DNA from: Edaphobacter sp.
GTDB lineage: Bacteria; Acidobacteriota; Terriglobia; Terriglobales; Acidobacteriaceae
Length of the DNA: 64,000 bases
Assembly: GCA_025462645.1 (NCBI GenBank)
Contig: JAOAPB010000064.1
Coordinates: 185,208 to 249,207, forward strand
Direction: 5' to 3'
This document shows, piece by piece, positions 34,320-42,731 of the stretch. The translations under genes and the position numbers were made by a program. Under the pieces are notes generated by a model, which was given only the letters and a program-made list of their open reading frames with translations, had not been told where the DNA came from and did no database searches. Every line of letters begins with the position of its first letter. Within the stretch, counting starts at the first letter, position 1.

Positions 34320-35824
34320 AGCGCCTTGGAGAGATAATTTCAGTCGAGAACACGCGGCAAGCACCTTGGCTGGGAGCGCTACTTGCAGTAGCAGTGATCC
34401 AGTTTAGTGGATGCACGGTCGGGCCCAAATACCACACTCCCGTGGTACAGCCTCCTCCCGCCTATAAGGAGGTAGGGAACTGGAAGCCCGCAGAACCCAA
34501 TGAGCAAAATCTTGGCGGTACGTGGTGGACGATATTTCAAGATCCACAGCTTGATGCGCTAGAACAACAGGTCAACGTATCGAATCAGAATCTGAAGGCC
34601 GCAGACGCGCAGTATCAGCAAGCACGAGCCGTCCTGCGCTACAACCGGGCCGACTATTATCCGACCGGGACGACCGGCCCGGCTGCGACCCGGACACGGG
34701 TGTCTGCCCACCGCCCGCCTCCTAATTCGATCTTTAATGGCGTCACCTACAACGATTTCGCGCTGCCGTTCAACTTTTCCTACCAGGCCGACGTCTGGGG
34801 ACGAGTTCGACGTACGGTGGAGTCTTATCGAGAACAGGCGCAAGCGAGTGCGGCAGATCTGGCTACGGTCAATCTAAGCATGCACGCGGATCTGGCCGTC
34901 GATTACTTTCAGGCCCGCGCTCTCGATGCCCAGGAACAGCTCCTGAACTCGACAGTCAAAGAGTACGAACAGGCTCTCGCATTGACTCAAAGCCGTTTCA
35001 GGGGAGGGATCGCTTCGGATATGGAAGTTCAGCAGGCGCAGACTCAACTGCAAACTACCCGGGCGGCGGCGATCGACGTCGGCGTCCTGCGAGCGCAATA
35101 CGAGCACGCAGTTGCAATCCTTATAGGGAAACCTCCCGCTCAGTTCAGCCTTCCGCCTCTGCCTGTCACCACCCCACCTCCACACATTCCCGTCAGCGTA
35201 CCATCGGATCTGCTGGAACGACGACCGGATATCGCAGCTGCGGAGAGAAGGGTGGCGGCCGCCAATGCTCAGATCGGAATAGCCAAATCAGCGTACTACC
35301 CGCTGATCAATCTGGGCGCCTCGGGAGGATTTGAAAGCTCCAGTATCACTACCTTGCTCAATGGACCGAGCGGCCTGTGGTCCGTTGGGCTATCTGCAGC
35401 GGTGACTGTCTTCGACGTGGGAAGACGCCGCGCCCTTACAGACCAGGCGCTTGCGGCCTACGACTATCAGGTCGCTAGTTATCAAGAGAACGTGCTGACT
35501 GGATTCCAACAAGTGGAAGATAATCTGGCGGCTCTAAGAATTCTGGAAAATGAGGCCAAGGTCCAGGATGAAGCTGTCGTCGCAGCCCAGCGCTCGTTAG
35601 CCCTTTCGATCAAACGATACAGAGGAGGGGTCACGAGTTATCTTGAGGTAATCACAGCTCAAAATGCGGCTCTCACAAATGAGGTTACGGCGGTCAATAT
35701 TCTCGGACGTCGGATGGCGGATACGGTCTTACTGATCCAGGCTCTTGGTGGCGGATGGGACCGTTCCAGTCTGCCGGAGCGACCGGAATGCTGCGGCAAG
35801 CTTGTGAGTGGTAATTCCAAATGA
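34316..35824 (+). CDS. Outer-membrane efflux lipoprotein, NodT/OprM-like
   Basis: A 502-residue TolC-family duct protein with lipobox FSGC (Cys ~38) followed by TVGPKYHTPVVQPPPAYKE, the standard start of NodT-family lipoproteins. The two outer-membrane-efflux repeats are complete: GTWWTIFQDPQLDALEQQV, then VPSDLLERRPDIAAAERRV, AANAQIGIAKSAYYPLINLG and the closing YRGGVTSYLEVITAQNAAL. It completes the HAE1 pump encoded upstream, with a 4-bp overlap. The initiation codon GTG 34316 lies inside the adaptor's end; the lipobox sits further in than usual, so a later start such as within codons 10-20 is possible. Confidence 0.92.
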   Translation: MKRLGEIISVENTRQAPWLGALLAVAVIQFSGCTVGPKYHTPVVQPPPAYKEVGNWKPAEPNEQNLGGTWWTIFQDPQLDALEQQVNVSNQNLKAADAQYQQARAVLRYNRADYYPTGTTGPAATRTRVSAHRPPPNSIFNGVTYNDFALPFNFSYQADVWGRVRRTVESYREQAQASAADLATVNLSMHADLAVDYFQARALDAQEQLLNSTVKEYEQALALTQSRFRGGIASDMEVQQAQTQLQTTRAAAIDVGVLRAQYEHAVAILIGKPPAQFSLPPLPVTTPPPHIPVSVPSDLLERRPDIAAAERRVAAANAQIGIAKSAYYPLINLGASGGFESSSITTLLNGPSGLWSVGLSAAVTVFDVGRRRALTDQALAAYDYQVASYQENVLTGFQQVEDNLAALRILENEAKVQDEAVVAAQRSLALSIKRYRGGVTSYLEVITAQNAALTNEVTAVNILGRRMADTVLLIQALGGGWDRSSLPERPECCGKLVSGNSK

Positions 35825-36413
35825 CTGGCCGAGTTGTGTCATGTGAGCGTGTGGAACAGGTCAATCTAACCCGACCTAACCCGGCGTCGTCGGATTGGGA
35901 GTCGTCAATCCGAGCTCTACAAACTGAGTCATCCCCTGTGCATAAGGGATCACTATCGGAACTGCTGGTGAAGTTGCCGATAAGCGAACTTTGCGCCAAA
36001 ACGGGTAGTTTCCAGATTGCCCGTTATCGGGAGCAACACGGAAGCCTTGAGCTTTACGAAGCTCAATGAGTACATTGGCGATTTCGCCAACTGACGGGCT
36101 AATAGGAGAGCATGCCCAAAACTCGGCAAATTACCCATAACCCTTTTTGCAGAGACTGCGACTCTTGAAGTCACATGGATCCAGTTTCGCCAGCAATTGC
36201 TCCGCTCCAATTGGGCCGCTCTCTTAAGAGAGACATGGTTGCTCCTCAAACTTTCCCGGTGACTGTTGGAACACATGGTACCTATGAGTGGCTGGTAACC
36301 AAACATTACCTTGATGATCTTCTGCGACTTTTGACTTTCAGATACGAGTCCGAATCGCGAACGCAGTATGATTCACGTAACCTATTCACCAACCGGGGGA
36401 GGGCCTGTCTCAG
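35825..36413. other. 589-bp stretch between two efflux operons, no recognisable gene
   Basis: Short frames on both strands show no motif, signal or ribosome-binding site that I can support. An 82-codon frame overlapping the last stop by 4 bp (35821-36069) mimics coupling but has no protein-like composition. The base composition shifts here from mixed to strongly C-rich third positions in the next operon. Confidence 0.5.
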
Positions 36414-38006
36414 ATGCATCCGATCGTCCGAGGCCAAATCGGGTCCAATAGAGCCACGTCACTCTCTCCGCGCTTCGGATGGCGACAGTTTCAGCGCCTT
36501 CTTGTACTGTTTTTCCCTCTCTCCTGCCTTCCTCAATCGGGTGCGAGTCAATGTGTCGGCATCGCCTCTACGCCTCAAGCGGCTGCCGACTGCGCTGCGC
36601 ATGGCATCCCGCAAGGCATCGTCGTCCCGGTTGATACTGCCCACACCTACTCGTTGGCTGAACTGATTGACCTGGCCGAACGCAACAACCCACGAACTCG
36701 TATCACCTGGGAGAGAGCCCGCCAGCGCGCCGCAGACCTCGGCATCGCGAAGAGCTCGTACTACCCCCTGCTGGCTGGCCAGGCGGCCTTCGCCGACCAA
36801 CGCATCATCAATCCCTTCCCCAAGCCGCTAGCCCCTCGCGGCTATACCATGATCGAAATTCCAGCCGTTGTCCCCATGGTAACGCTCGAGTACCTGATCT
36901 TCGACTTCGGTAAGCGCGGGGCTCAGGTCGACGCCGCCACCGCCGAAAAGCTCGCTGCCGGTGCCAACTTTATTCAAGCCAACCAAAATGTGGCCTTCAG
37001 CGTTGCTAGCGCCTTCTACCAGTTGCTTACCCGGCAGGAGAGACTGGCTGCCGCAGAAGCGACGCTTAAGACCGCGCAGACCACTGCCGACGCCGCTGAG
37101 TTTCAGCTTCGCAACGGGCGCTCTACTCTGCCCGACGTGCTCAACGCCCGTGCCGAGGCCGCGCAGGCCATCTTCGATCGCGAATCGGCCGACGGAGACG
37201 AGAAGATCGCCCGCGTTGCGCTCACCGAGGCCGTCGGTGTCGAGCCATCGCCCAACATCGCCATCGACGCCGCCAACGCTGCTCCACTGCCATCGGCTCT
37301 GGTCTCGTCCATCGATGCGCTGATAGACCGCGCTATCGCCGACCGTCCGGACCTCGCCGCGCAGGCTGCCGAGATTCGAGCCGCTGACGATGTTATCCGA
37401 GCCGCTCGCGCCGAATACTGGCCGAAGATCGCGCTCCAGGGGTCGGCCGCGCAAACCTCCATCTGGCCCACCACCGACTACGGTCAACTCGGCAATGCGA
37501 GCCAGACAACATGGTCGGCCGCCCTCGCCATCCAGTGGCGCATCTTCGACGGAGGCGAGCGAAAAAATGAGGTAGCCAAAGCAGAGTCGAAGAAGCGCGA
37601 GGTGCAGGATGAGATGCGAGAGAAGCGCGACCAGGCCACACGTCAGGTCTGGACCGCATACATCGCATTCCGCACCGCCCTTCGCAAAGAGCAGGCCGCC
37701 GTCGCTCTGCTGGATTCGGCAAGCGCTTCCTACTCCGCGTCGCTCGATGCTTACAAGTACGGCGTCAAGAATCTCATCGACGTGGTCACGGCCGAACGAC
37801 AGCTCGCGCAGGCTCGACTCTCCAGCGTCTCGGCGCGCTCGCAGCTCTTTCTCGAAGCCGTTGACCTCGAGTTTGTGACCGGTAACCTTCTGCGGACCGG
37901 ACCGCCCGCGACGACGACAAGCTCGCCCTCAATACCTGCAGTTCCGGCTCCCCCTCCCTCAACTCCACCGTCTTCCACTCCACCTCAGGATGGTCGGCAA
38001 CGATGA
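36414..38006 (+). CDS. TolC-family outer-membrane efflux protein (MdtP-like position)
   Basis: A 530-residue duct protein. A hydrophobic export segment (QRLLVLFFPLSCLPQSGA) lies ~30 residues in. The two efflux repeats are clear: LAELIDLAERNNPRTRITWERA, IAKSSYYPLLAGQAAF, RPDLAAQAAEIRAADDVIR, and KYGVKNLIDVVTAERQLAQARL. The C-terminal 35 residues are a Pro/Ser/Thr-rich tail. It overlaps the YtcA-like gene by 4 bp and opens a four-gene operon with an HlyD-type adaptor and an FUSC pump, the same components as E. coli YtcA-MdtN-MdtO-MdtP but with the duct gene first. Third-position GC is higher than in the RND operons upstream. Confidence 0.88.
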   Translation: MHPIVRGQIGSNRATSLSPRFGWRQFQRLLVLFFPLSCLPQSGASQCVGIASTPQAAADCAAHGIPQGIVVPVDTAHTYSLAELIDLAERNNPRTRITWERARQRAADLGIAKSSYYPLLAGQAAFADQRIINPFPKPLAPRGYTMIEIPAVVPMVTLEYLIFDFGKRGAQVDAATAEKLAAGANFIQANQNVAFSVASAFYQLLTRQERLAAAEATLKTAQTTADAAEFQLRNGRSTLPDVLNARAEAAQAIFDRESADGDEKIARVALTEAVGVEPSPNIAIDAANAAPLPSALVSSIDALIDRAIADRPDLAAQAAEIRAADDVIRAARAEYWPKIALQGSAAQTSIWPTTDYGQLGNASQTTWSAALAIQWRIFDGGERKNEVAKAESKKREVQDEMREKRDQATRQVWTAYIAFRTALRKEQAAVALLDSASASYSASLDAYKYGVKNLIDVVTAERQLAQARLSSVSARSQLFLEAVDLEFVTGNLLRTGPPATTTSSPSIPAVPAPPPSTPPSSTPPQDGRQR

Positions 38007-38269
38007 ACAGAACACCTGCGCTCTCTCTCGGCATCGGCGGAATCTGCCTCCTGTGCATCGGCTGCGCGCGTGCGCCGGCTATCGACGTCATCGGCTCCTT
38101 CTTTCCCGTCTGGATGGTCTGCCTCATCATCTCCATCGTGCTTGCATCGCTGTTGCGTCTGTTCCTCCTGCGACGTCAGCTTGAGCCGGCTATCGAGCCT
38201 GTCGCGCTCTTCTATCCTTGCGTCGTCCTTCTTCTCAGTTGCCTGTTGTGGCTCATCTTCTACAGCTAA
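38003..38269 (+). CDS. ytcA: YtcA-family small inner-membrane lipoprotein
   Basis: An 88-residue protein with lipobox LCIGC (Cys ~21) followed by APAIDVIGSFFPVWMVC and two transmembrane segments, matching the YtcA family: a conserved GSFFPVWM segment, then an Arg-rich bend, then PCVVLLLSCLLWLIF. YtcA accompanies MdtN/MdtO-type pumps in enterobacteria; its function is unknown. It overlaps the duct gene by 4 bp and is 9 bp from the adaptor gene, so it is a regular part of the operon rather than a stray frame. Confidence 0.8.
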   Translation: MNRTPALSLGIGGICLLCIGCARAPAIDVIGSFFPVWMVCLIISIVLASLLRLFLLRRQLEPAIEPVALFYPCVVLLLSCLLWLIFYS

Positions 38270-38278
38270 GGAGCGTTT

Positions 38279-39478
38279 ATGGACACCACCACGGAAGGTG
38301 CGAATCGCAGACGAATTGGCCGTCGCGTGCTTATCGGTGTGGTCACGGCCGCGGCTGTTGCGCTGCTGTGGGTCGTCTATCTGGTCGACCGCTCGCCGCG
38401 CACCGATGACGCCAGTGTTTGGGCCAACTACATCGAGATCGCCCCCGAAGTCAGCGGCCGGTTAGTTGAACTGCCTATCAAGGACAATGCCTTCATCAAG
38501 AAGGGCGATCTGCTCTTTGTCATCGATCCCCGCCCCTACGAGTACGCTCTCCAGCAGGCGCTGTCCGACCAGCGAGCACTTGAAGAACAGATCGTCGATC
38601 AGCGACGCCGCATCGCCGCCCAGAACAGCGCCGTGCAGGCTGCTGGAGCTGCAGTCTCTCTCTCAAAGACCGGCATCCAGACTGCGGGAAGCAATATCGA
38701 AGCAGCCCATGCGGCCGTCACCCGCGCCCAGGCCGCCGCCACCGCAGCCGAGGCGCAGCTCAGGCTCGCGACCAACAACTACCATCGCATCGAGCCGCTG
38801 CTCCAGAAGCAGTATGTCACCGTGGAGCAGGTTGACCAGGCCAACACTGCCGTCCGCGTCGCACAGGGCAGCTACGACGAGGCCCAGGCCGCACTCGTGC
38901 AGGCGCGGGCCCAGCTCAGTCAAGCCACGCTTCGCCAGGAGGAGGCCAACTCGCAGTCTGCAGAATCCCAGGCGAAGCTTGGCCAGGCCATCCATACCAT
39001 CGACCGTGTCGAGACGCCCGAGTCGCAGCGGCCCGCTCGGACAGCAAAGGTGGACAGTGCCCGGCTTGATCTCGAGCGTACCGGCGTCGTCGCTCCCTTT
39101 GACGCCTACGTCACCAACATGAACATCTCCGTCGGCGCCTACGCTCATCCCGGCACGCCTATCTTCACTCTCATCGACACGCGCGCCTGGTACGTCATCG
39201 CCAACTACCGTGAGTCCAAGCTCAAGAACATTCCCCTCGGCGCACACGTCGACGTCTATCTCATGGGCCACCCAAACCGCCGCTTCAACGGCCACGTCGA
39301 GAGCATCGGCTTCGGCGTCTTTCCCGAGGACGGCAAGGTCTCAGGAGGCTTGCCCAACATCGAGCGCACCCTCAACTGGGTTCACCTCTCGGCACGATTC
39401 CCGGTCCGTGTGCGCATCGAAGATCCCGATCCGCAGCTCTTCCGTATAGGCGAAACCGCCGTCACGGTTGTGAGGTAA
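38279..39478 (+). CDS. HlyD-family secretion adaptor (MdtN/EmrA-like)
   Basis: A 399-residue membrane-fusion protein with one N-terminal TM helix (VVTAAAVALLWVVYLV) and the EmrA/AaeA-type start RTDDASVWANYIEIAPEVSG. Lipoyl halves VELPIKDNAFIKKGDLLFVIDP and VVAPFDAYVTNMNISVGAYAHPG flank a long Ala/Gln-rich coiled-coil (~100-245), longer than in RND adaptors, as expected for pumps without their own long periplasmic domain. The tail (PVRVRIEDPDPQLFRIGETAVTV) is typical. It connects the FUSC pump encoded 5 bp downstream to the TolC-type protein encoded first in the operon. Family is firm; the substrate is not known. Confidence 0.9.
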   Translation: MDTTTEGANRRRIGRRVLIGVVTAAAVALLWVVYLVDRSPRTDDASVWANYIEIAPEVSGRLVELPIKDNAFIKKGDLLFVIDPRPYEYALQQALSDQRALEEQIVDQRRRIAAQNSAVQAAGAAVSLSKTGIQTAGSNIEAAHAAVTRAQAAATAAEAQLRLATNNYHRIEPLLQKQYVTVEQVDQANTAVRVAQGSYDEAQAALVQARAQLSQATLRQEEANSQSAESQAKLGQAIHTIDRVETPESQRPARTAKVDSARLDLERTGVVAPFDAYVTNMNISVGAYAHPGTPIFTLIDTRAWYVIANYRESKLKNIPLGAHVDVYLMGHPNRRFNGHVESIGFGVFPEDGKVSGGLPNIERTLNWVHLSARFPVRVRIEDPDPQLFRIGETAVTVVR

Positions 39479-39483
39479 CGTCT

Positions 39484-41550
39484 GTGGTCATGATTCTTTC
39501 TACCTGGATCGCGCGCTTCCGGCAGGACCTCGAACCGACGGCCGGCCGCTTAAACAGTTCGCTACGCATCGTCCTCGCCTCCATCATCACGCTGCTTCTG
39601 CTCATGACACTGCGCATGCCCTTCACCGGGCTAGGTATGTACTTCGTCTTCCTCATCGGACGCGACTCTCCGGCCGTCTCATTTCGCTCAAGCGTCCTTA
39701 CGCTGGTCACACTGGTCATCTCCGTCGGCTCCGTGCTGGCGGTCGTCATTCTCACCGACAACGATCCCATGGCGCGCGTGCTCAGCATCGCCGTCGTCAC
39801 CTTCATGGCCGGAATGTTCATGTTGTCGAGTACAGCCCCGGGACTTGCCTCCAGCTTCGGCTTTATCTTCGCCACGCTCATCGCGCTCTGGGAGACCAGT
39901 ACACCTGCCGGCCCGCTGGTCAAGGAGATGCTCTACTTGATCGGCACCATCTCCCTTGCGGTTGTCTCGGTCCTCGCGGTAGAGTACATCTTCGCAGGCC
40001 GGCCTCCTGCCGAGGAGCTCCAACAGCAGCGCCTCATGCGTTACCAGGCTCTCGAAGCGATGTTTACCCTTTACGCGCAGGGAGCTGACGCCGCGCAGAT
40101 CGAGCCAGCCGTCATTCGCGTCTCGCGTCTCGCCGCTGCCGGCCAATCCGGAATGCAGCGAATCTATAACACCATCGTCGAGCGCAACCTGGACACAGGC
40201 GTGCTCCCCATTGGCACTAGAGTACGCATCACCATGCTCGCGCAGCTCACGGATATCTCAGCCGCCTTCGGGTGGCAGTACCCGTCGCTCTCCGATCCTG
40301 CACTTCGCCAGCGCTGCGCGCACATCGCCGAGTACTGCCGCTACCTCGCCGCCGGCGCCGTCCCCCCCGAGCGCCGATTGGAGTTGGTAACAGAGCACCC
40401 TATAGGGCCGGACCCATCGCTCCTTGACCGCGTCGACGGCGTGCTCCACTCCATCCTATCCATGCCTCTCGAAGCCGCAGCGGCCGCTGACAAGGAGCTC
40501 GTAGCCCTGCCCTCCAGCAAGATCACTCTCCTTATTCCCGGAGCCCTCCGGCAGCCCCAGACCATAGCCTTCGCCCTCAAACTTACCCTCTGCGCCACCA
40601 TCTGTTACATCATCTATCAAGCCGTCGCCTGGCCCGGAATCTCCACCGCGGTCACGACCGTCCTCATCACAGGGCTCAGCACCAGCGGAGCGACCAAACA
40701 GAGGCTCATCTTCCGCCTCGCTGGCTCCTTCATCGGAGGTCTCATTCTCGCCCTTGGCGCAACCGTCTTCCTCTTTCCCTATATGGACTCGATCACTTCG
40801 CTAGTCGTCCTGACCGCCGGTGTTGCCTTGCTCTCTGCCTGGGTTGCCGCAGGACGTAATTTCGGCTACGTTGGGCTGCAGATCGCCTTCTCCTTTTACC
40901 TGGTGGTCTTCGCTGGCTTCTCGGCTCCTACGGAACTCGCCCCGGCGCGCGACCGCCTCATCGGGATTCTGCTTGCTCTGGTGATCATGGCCTTTGTCTT
41001 TGACCAAATCTGGCCGGTCCGCACCGTTACAGCCATGCGTAGCGCCCTTGCCACGATCCTACGCGGTGCAGCCCAGTTTCTCCGGCTGCCCCAGACTGTA
41101 CATGCCCGAACCGAACTCCTCCGTCGCGCTGATAGCTACCGCGATCAAATCGGCAAGACCGTCGCCGGCATCCGCTCGATGAACGACACCATCGAGTACG
41201 AGTTCGGCGTCGACCGCCGCCAACACGGCCACGCCGGTGAGACCATCCTCCGGGCCGCGCTCACTTCGGTCGCTTTCTTTTGGAACCAGTTCGCGGTCCT
41301 GCACAGCGAGCAGGATCGCGACTTCTTCACCGAGTCCGCACTGTTGCAACTGCGCTCCGCCATGGCTGATGGCATGGATGCGATGGCTCAGTCGGTGGCC
41401 GATAAGACGGACTTCGCCACTATCCAGCCAGAAGCTCTGATCGACCACTCCCTGCTCACCCACCCGCGCTACGGTGAGTATGTGCGGCACTCTATTGCGC
41501 GCTTCGATGAACTTCAGAATATCGTCACCCAGCTTCAGGCCCAGCCCTGA
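39484..41550 (+). CDS. FUSC-family inner-membrane transporter (MdtO/AaeB-like)
   Basis: A 688-residue protein with two membrane blocks, each of about five to six helices (~35-170, e.g. GMYFVFLIGRDSPAVSFRSS; and ~365-520, e.g. SFIGGLILALGATVFLF). They alternate with cytoplasmic helical domains, the duplicated layout of fusaric-acid-resistance/aromatic-acid exporters. Such pumps export aromatic carboxylic acids or related toxic weak acids. GTG 39484 and ATG 39490 are both possible starts. It closes the operon; an IS6-family terminal repeat lies 54 bp after the stop, so the native downstream sequence may have been replaced. Confidence 0.88.
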   Translation: MVMILSTWIARFRQDLEPTAGRLNSSLRIVLASIITLLLLMTLRMPFTGLGMYFVFLIGRDSPAVSFRSSVLTLVTLVISVGSVLAVVILTDNDPMARVLSIAVVTFMAGMFMLSSTAPGLASSFGFIFATLIALWETSTPAGPLVKEMLYLIGTISLAVVSVLAVEYIFAGRPPAEELQQQRLMRYQALEAMFTLYAQGADAAQIEPAVIRVSRLAAAGQSGMQRIYNTIVERNLDTGVLPIGTRVRITMLAQLTDISAAFGWQYPSLSDPALRQRCAHIAEYCRYLAAGAVPPERRLELVTEHPIGPDPSLLDRVDGVLHSILSMPLEAAAAADKELVALPSSKITLLIPGALRQPQTIAFALKLTLCATICYIIYQAVAWPGISTAVTTVLITGLSTSGATKQRLIFRLAGSFIGGLILALGATVFLFPYMDSITSLVVLTAGVALLSAWVAAGRNFGYVGLQIAFSFYLVVFAGFSAPTELAPARDRLIGILLALVIMAFVFDQIWPVRTVTAMRSALATILRGAAQFLRLPQTVHARTELLRRADSYRDQIGKTVAGIRSMNDTIEYEFGVDRRQHGHAGETILRAALTSVAFFWNQFAVLHSEQDRDFFTESALLQLRSAMADGMDAMAQSVADKTDFATIQPEALIDHSLLTHPRYGEYVRHSIARFDELQNIVTQLQAQP

Positions 41551-41603
41551 CTGTAGTGGACCATGCTGCCCCAACGCGCGAACGGATAGGATTGCCAGTT
41601 AAC

Positions 41604-41757
41604 GGCTCTGGTGCAAACAGCAGCCGGATTCAGTCGAAGAGCCGAAGGGCCAGTACTGGGTCATCTGAAGGTATGAAGAACCTGTTTGCAGGGCGGCATT
41701 TCGATCGCGAGGTGATCCTCTTGTTCGTACGCTGGTATCTGCACTACAAGCGTTGAC
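41604..41757 (+). mobile_element. IS6-family fragment: terminal repeat plus transposase N-terminus
   Basis: GGCTCTGGTGCAAA (41604-41617) matches the IS6-family terminal inverted repeat (IS26 type GGCACTGTTGCAAA). At 41673 begins a frame MKNLFAGRHFDREVILLFV followed by RWYLHYKR, the conserved start of IS6-family DDE transposases. After 27 codons it runs into integrase DNA and stops. The catalytic domain is missing, so the element is dead. The break at about 41753 joins IS6 sequence directly to the middle of a tyrosine-integrase gene. Confidence 0.8.
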
Positions 41758-42150
41758 TCGACACTTCCAAAACCTAAGCTGCCGAAGGCCGTAAAGAAGA
41801 CACATTTATTTCGGCTGGAGGATGCTGCCCGAATCATTGCCTCCGTGCAAGGTGTGGCAGAGATGTTTTTATTAGCTCTTCGCTGAGACTGGCGTACGGC
41901 TGGCGAGATTGCAGGGCTTCGCATCGAAGAGGAATCTTGCTCTGGATAGCATAGCCGTTGCACAGTTTGTATGGGGCAGGGAAGAGCAATCGCCGAAGAG
42001 TCCGAGCGCCGTCAGGAAGATTGCCGTCTCAACTCAGCTTGCCGAACTGCTTAGGAAGCAGATTGGACCTGCAAAGGGCAACCGGTCGGTCGCTGTTGTT
42101 TACTGTCGGTACGGGCAGCCCGCTCGATATGAACGTCGAACGGAGCAGGC
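41753..42150 (+). pseudogene. Fragment of a tyrosine integrase (copy 1)
   Basis: This stretch is a diverged duplicate of 43502-43905 in the second integrase copy. Both contain the DNA for VDSTLPKPKLPKAVKK, RLEDAARIIASVQG and the segment around DMNVERSRRLA, with scattered substitutions and indels. Copy 1 has a stop soon after MFLLALR, frameshifts, and lacks both the N-terminal DNA-binding domain and the catalytic C-terminus. It is fused at its left end to the IS6 fragment. The two copies differ too much to be a recent duplication; they are probably remnants of two related islands. Confidence 0.75.
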
Positions 42151-42418
42151 GGCTTGCGCTCACCCTGGAGGCTGTAATGCACTTTGCGAACTGGCCTGCG
42201 CCTCAACCATTGTGCCTTTTGCTGTTGACGGCAGTTGTTGTCCTATGCCCCTGAGGCCGCTGTCCCTGTTTTTCCTGTCAAGCCCCTGCAGCAGAAACTA
42301 ATACGCATCTCTGCACGCAAATCAAACAAAAACAATACCTTAGCCTCCGAAAATAGTCTTCCGCAAAGTGGCATATTAGTTTTACTCAATCGGCTATACT
42401 TAATAGAGAGTTAGAAAA

Positions 42419-42444
42419 GCCCCGGCCAACCACCGGGGCTTTTT
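42419..42444 (+). terminator. Strong rho-independent terminator
   Basis: GCCCCGG (42419-42425) and CCGGGGC (42433-42439) pair around a 7-nt loop and are followed by TTTTT. A-rich sequence on the other side makes it partly bidirectional. No intact gene ends here; it may belong to a lost island gene. Further on, 42564-42582 is five C, seven G, A, six G, a striking G-run. Otherwise 42151-42731 contains no gene I can support. Confidence 0.7.
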
Positions 42445-42731
42445 CTCTTGAACCGATAAACCTTTTAGAAAAGACGACTTTATCCGTAACCTATTTAGAA
42501 TGAGGAATTTGCAGCGATAGATTCGCTTAAGTCGCTGAATTCAGATGACTTGCAGTCAAAGTACCCCCGGGGGGGAGGGGGGCCTAAGGGAAGCAGTGAT
42601 CGTAGTTCATAGCAGGCTCTAGCAAGCCAGGCTCGTTTCCTGATTGCTTCCGAAAATGGGTATTCTTCCTATCTCAATTTCGATTTGTTATTTTCGAATA
42701 TCGATGCCGGTCTTAGATCGGTTGAAATTCT

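Noticed and set aside
35821..36069. 82-codon frame overlapping the NodT-like stop by 4 bp
   Set aside because: The overlap mimics translational coupling, but composition is not protein-like and no family is recognised.
38466..39122. 218-codon frame inside the HlyD-type adaptor gene
   Set aside because: Arg/Ser/Pro-rich shadow caused by high third-position GC.
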